From Woeseia sp034521225 (GTDB taxonomy: Bacteria > Pseudomonadota > Gammaproteobacteria > Steroidobacterales > Woeseiaceae): a stretch of 64,000 nucleotides of DNA. Positions 61,855 through 64,000 of the stretch are shown piece after piece (positions within the stretch are counted from its first letter, which is position 1; each line of letters starts with the position of its first letter). The notes under the pieces are model-generated. The model was not told the DNA's origin, made no database searches, and saw only the letters and a program-made list of their open reading frames with translations. The DNA is taken from positions 124,001 through 188,000 of the forward strand of contig JAXHMR010000025.1 in the NCBI GenBank assembly GCA_034521225.1, written 5' to 3'. Made by a program: the position numbers and the translations under genes.

Positions 61855-62105
61855 TCTATAGCGAGGCGCGCAGCAAACCCGTCATCGCGAGGAGCGCAGC
61901 GACGTGGCGATCTCGCACGGACACTGACTCTGCCAGGTTCACGAGATCGCCACGCCCTGCGGGCTCGCGATGACGGGGTTGCTGCGGGCTCGCGATGACG
62001 GGGTTGCTGCGGGCTGGCGATGACGGGGTTGCTGCGGGCTCGCGATGACGGGGTTGCTCGGCTCGCCGACGGGGTCGCTGCGGCTCGCAACGACGGTGCC
62101 GCCCC
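61855..62105. repeat. REP-like cluster with 25-base tandem repeats
   Basis: A paired REP-like unit (GTCATCGCGAGGAGCGCAGC, spacer GACACTGACTCTGCCAGG, inverted module) is followed by about four tandem copies of a 25-base unit, CTCGCGATGACGGGGTTGCT plus GCGGG, at about 61960-62060, and by decayed copies. It fills the space between puuR and the end of speB. It is not a CRISPR array because there are no unique spacers. Confidence 0.75.
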
Positions 62106-62106
62106 G

Positions 62107-63052
62107 TCATCGCGCCGCCGCATAAATCCCGATCAGTTCCATCGCAATACTGGGCCCCGCCACCGCCGGCGCATCTCGCCCGCATCGGCATGGCCGGCGC
62201 CACCTCGACAACATCCATGCCGACAAGCTCGATGCCGTGCATACCGCGCAATATGCTCATTGCCTGGTAAGTCGTCAGTCCGCCGCAAACCGGCGTGCCG
62301 GTGCCGGGCGCAAAAGCCGGGTCAAGGCAATCGATATCGAACGTCAGGTAAACAGGCCGGTTGTCGATGATCGAACGGTGGCATCGATGACAGCATCGAT
62401 GCCGTTGTCCTGCACCCACGGGCCGTCGAGAACATTGAAACCGAGCGTGTCGGGATTGCGCGTGCGCAAGCCGATTTGCACCGAATGCTCCGGATCGACG
62501 ATGCCCTGCTCAACGGCATGCCAGAACATCGTGCCATGATCGATACGGCCATCCTCGTCGTGCCAGGTGTCACTGTGCGCATCGAAATGCAGCAGTGACA
62601 GCGGGGCACCGAACTTTTCTGCATGTGCAAGCAACAATGGAAACGAAATGAAATGGTCGCCACCAAACGTCAGCAGACCGGGCCCCTGCGTGATGATTTC
62701 AGCAGCATGTGCGCGGATGGCATCGGGCACCTTTCGGACGGCCATGATCGAAATAGCAGTCACCATAGTCGACAACGGCCAGCTCGTCGAAAGGATCAAA
62801 GTCCATACCGTAAGGACGCTCGAAGGCGAGCAGCGTTGACGCCGCCCGGATCGCCCTTGGCCCGAATCGTGCCCCGGGCCGGTTGGTAGTCGCCGTATCG
62901 AATGGCACACCGGTGACGGCCAGGTCAACGCCGTCAAGGTCGCGGCTGTACTGGCGCCGCATGAACGACAGCGCACCGGCATACGTCGGCTCCGGCGTCG
63001 TGCCGTAGAGGTCTTCGCGCAGTATCGCGTGATCACCGGATTTTTTGTCCAT
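62107..63052 (-). CDS. speB: Agmatinase/ureohydrolase (several frameshifts in this sequence)
   Basis: Manganese enzyme that splits agmatine to putrescine and urea. Three or more frames together give MDKKSGDHAILREDLYG, GVPFDTATTNRPGARFGPRAIR, then LLTFGGDHFISFPLLLAHAEK and LLHFDAHSDTWHDEDGRIDHGT with metal ligands, then VYLTFDIDCLDPAFAPGTGTPVCGG and ELVGMDVVEVAPA. The end reads IAMELIGIYAAAR. Shifts lie near 62735, 62376 and between 62140 and 62200. All ureohydrolase metal motifs are present once frames are joined. An AGGAG site precedes the start. The rebuilt length is about 315 residues. Guanidinobutyrase is possible instead. Confidence 0.8.
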
Positions 63053-63087
63053 CGCTCCTGTATCCCTTTTCAATTATCTCGAGTAAC

Positions 63088-63245
63088 CCGGTCATCGCGA
63101 GGCGCGCAGCGCCCTCCGTCATCGCGAGCCCGCAGGGCGTGGCGACCTCGCACCGGTTGACAGAGTCATTGTCAGAACAAGATCGCCACGGCGCTGCGCG
63201 CCTCGCGATGACGGAGGGCGCTGCGCCACTCGCGATGACGATGTC
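63088..63245. repeat. REP-like repeat cluster between puuA-like gene and speB
   Basis: Modules GTCATCGCGAGGCGCGCAGC and GTCATCGCGAGCCCGCAGGG are followed by the spacer TTGACAGAGTCATTGTC and inverted modules. The final part repeats the GCGATGAC end twice. It lies between the end of the glutamine synthetase gene and the start of speB. Confidence 0.78.
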
Positions 63246-63255
63246 GAGTTATACG

Positions 63256-64000
63256 TTAAACATCAGCACCTTCACGCTCCCACGGCGTGACGATCTTCTG
63301 GCAATTCCTGTACTCCCCATGCTTCAGCGCACTGTACAACGTAACAAATTCGTTGCCGAACGCACGTCGCATTGCTTCGCTGGCCTCAAACGCCTGGATT
63401 GCAGCAAACATGTGGCGATGCAGGCTGAAAGGCTTGTCGTAGGCACTGCCCGTGATTGGCGGTGTAGGCTGGATTTTATCGATCATACCAAGGTAGCCGC
63501 AGGCGAGCGTAGCGGCGATGGCCAGGTACGGGTTGACGTCAGAGCCCGCGAGCCGGTTTTCGACGCGACGGGATTCGGGCGCGGAATCGGGCACGCGTAA
63601 TCCAGCCGTCCGGTTGTCGATTGCCCATTCGAGATTGACCGGCGAAGAATAGTAACTGAGAAAACGCCGGTACGAATTGGGATACGGTGCCAGCATCAGC
63701 AATGCATCCAGCATGTATTTCTGCAGGCCACCAATGTAATAGTAAAACAGGTCGGTAGGTTCGCCGTCGGGCCGCGAGAAGATGTTGTTGCCCTCGGCAT
63801 CCACGACACTCTGGTGGATGTGCATGGCGCTGCCGGCCTCTTCGGACATTGGCCGCGCAAGAAACGTCGCGTGCATCTCATGCTTGATAGCTGCTTCACG
63901 AATCGTGCGTTTGAACAGGAATACCTGGTCGGCAAGATCGATCGGGTTGCCGTGCAGGAAATTGATTTCGAACTGCGCCGGGCCCATTTCCTGGGACAGG
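63256..64000 (-). CDS. puuA: Glutamine synthetase family protein, PuuA-like (5' end outside the window)
   Basis: Only the C-terminal 248 residues are present; the gene runs off the right edge. In gammaproteobacterial Puu pathways this enzyme ligates glutamate to putrescine using ATP. QEMGPAQFEINFLHGNPIDLADQ and ARPMSEEAGSAMHIHQSV are the ATP/metal-binding blocks of the family. NSYRRFLSYYSSPVNLEWAIDNRTAGLRVP, split over residues, contains the adenylate-site arginines, and RRVENRLAGSDVNPYLAIAATLACGYLG completes the core. The polyamine neighbours favour PuuA over a general glutamine synthetase. Confidence 0.85.
   Translation of the reverse strand, partial: LSQEMGPAQFEINFLHGNPIDLADQVFLFKRTIREAAIKHEMHATFLARPMSEEAGSAMHIHQSVVDAEGNNIFSRPDGEPTDLFYYYIGGLQKYMLDALLMLAPYPNSYRRFLSYYSSPVNLEWAIDNRTAGLRVPDSAPESRRVENRLAGSDVNPYLAIAATLACGYLGMIDKIQPTPPITGSAYDKPFSLHRHMFAAIQAFEASEAMRRAFGNEFVTLYSALKHGEYRNCQKIVTPWEREGADV

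Noticed and set aside
61960..62060. Possible CRISPR array
   Set aside because: The repeats are contiguous 25-base copies without unique spacers, and no cas genes are in the window.

Overview
The window reads as a chromosomal segment of a GC-rich gammaproteobacterium, probably free-living and heterotrophic. Support comes from conserved gammaproteobacterial gene orders: suhB / trmJ-iscS-(iscU-like)-iscA, ndk; secF-secD-yajC-tgt-queA; and xerD next to dsbC. The large 180-kDa type of NAD-glutamate dehydrogenase, ETF-ubiquinone oxidoreductase, several acyl-CoA enzymes and a beta-alanine/putrescine catabolic block fit an amino-acid and fatty-acid degrader. I could not assign a genus. I see no rRNA, prophage, transposase or CRISPR array; the only RNA gene found is a tRNA-Leu(CAA).

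Layout. 0-4 kb: ndk, Fe-S assembly genes, trmJ and divergent suhB. 4-10 kb: SecDF/YajC and queuosine genes tgt and queA. 10-12.3 kb: ECF sigma factor, membrane anti-sigma candidate and secreted PDZ protein. 12.6-15.4 kb: tRNA-Leu, Nudix hydrolase, dsbC, xerD. 15.8-20.8 kb: acyltransferase, thiolase, hydroxyacyl-CoA dehydrogenase-like SDR and ETF-QO. 20.8-30 kb: zapE, a MarR regulator, kynA, giant NAD-GDH, gpmA and a gamma-carbonic anhydrase. 30-34.4 kb: acyl-CoA thioesterase, SDR, acyl-CoA synthetase, a 58-residue membrane protein and a MaoC hydratase. 34.7-38.5 kb: molybdenum cofactor genes (mocA-like, moaE, moaD, mobA, moaC, moaA). 39-43.3 kb: paired acyl-CoA dehydrogenases, a queuosine-precursor transporter and a SAM hydrolase. 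43.5-48 kb: glnS, a Zur/Fur regulator, thrS. 48.6-51.6 kb: a 990-residue fusion of two receiver-like domains, a membrane helix, a repeat region and a TonB C-terminal domain. 51.7-56.6 kb: TetR regulator, XdhC, CoxM/CoxS/CoxG-like genes without a visible large subunit, and a MetF-like reductase. 56.9-64 kb: mmsA, beta-alanine aminotransferase, puuB, puuR, agmatinase and a truncated puuA-like glutamine synthetase.

Two features run through the whole window. First, the intergenic spaces are packed with at least four families of palindromic repeats: a roughly 190-bp MITE-like element with 20-25-bp terminal inverted repeats (six full or nearly full copies plus two partial ones), REP-like modules containing GTCATCGCGAGG, a hairpin family with a CACCGGTATCCCC-type stem, and a long palindrome with CAGGAGTCTGCGCGG arms. 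Several genes end inside these repeats.

Second, at least ten genes carry single-base indels that break otherwise perfect family matches (iscS, secD, the ECF sigma gene, the Nudix gene, zur, tetR, mmsA, the aminotransferase, puuB, speB). iscS and secD are normally needed for growth, and the same kind of extra base is seen in a MITE arm. Uncorrected sequencing error is therefore more likely than mass pseudogenisation. Coordinates for these genes span the full reconstructed reading frame.
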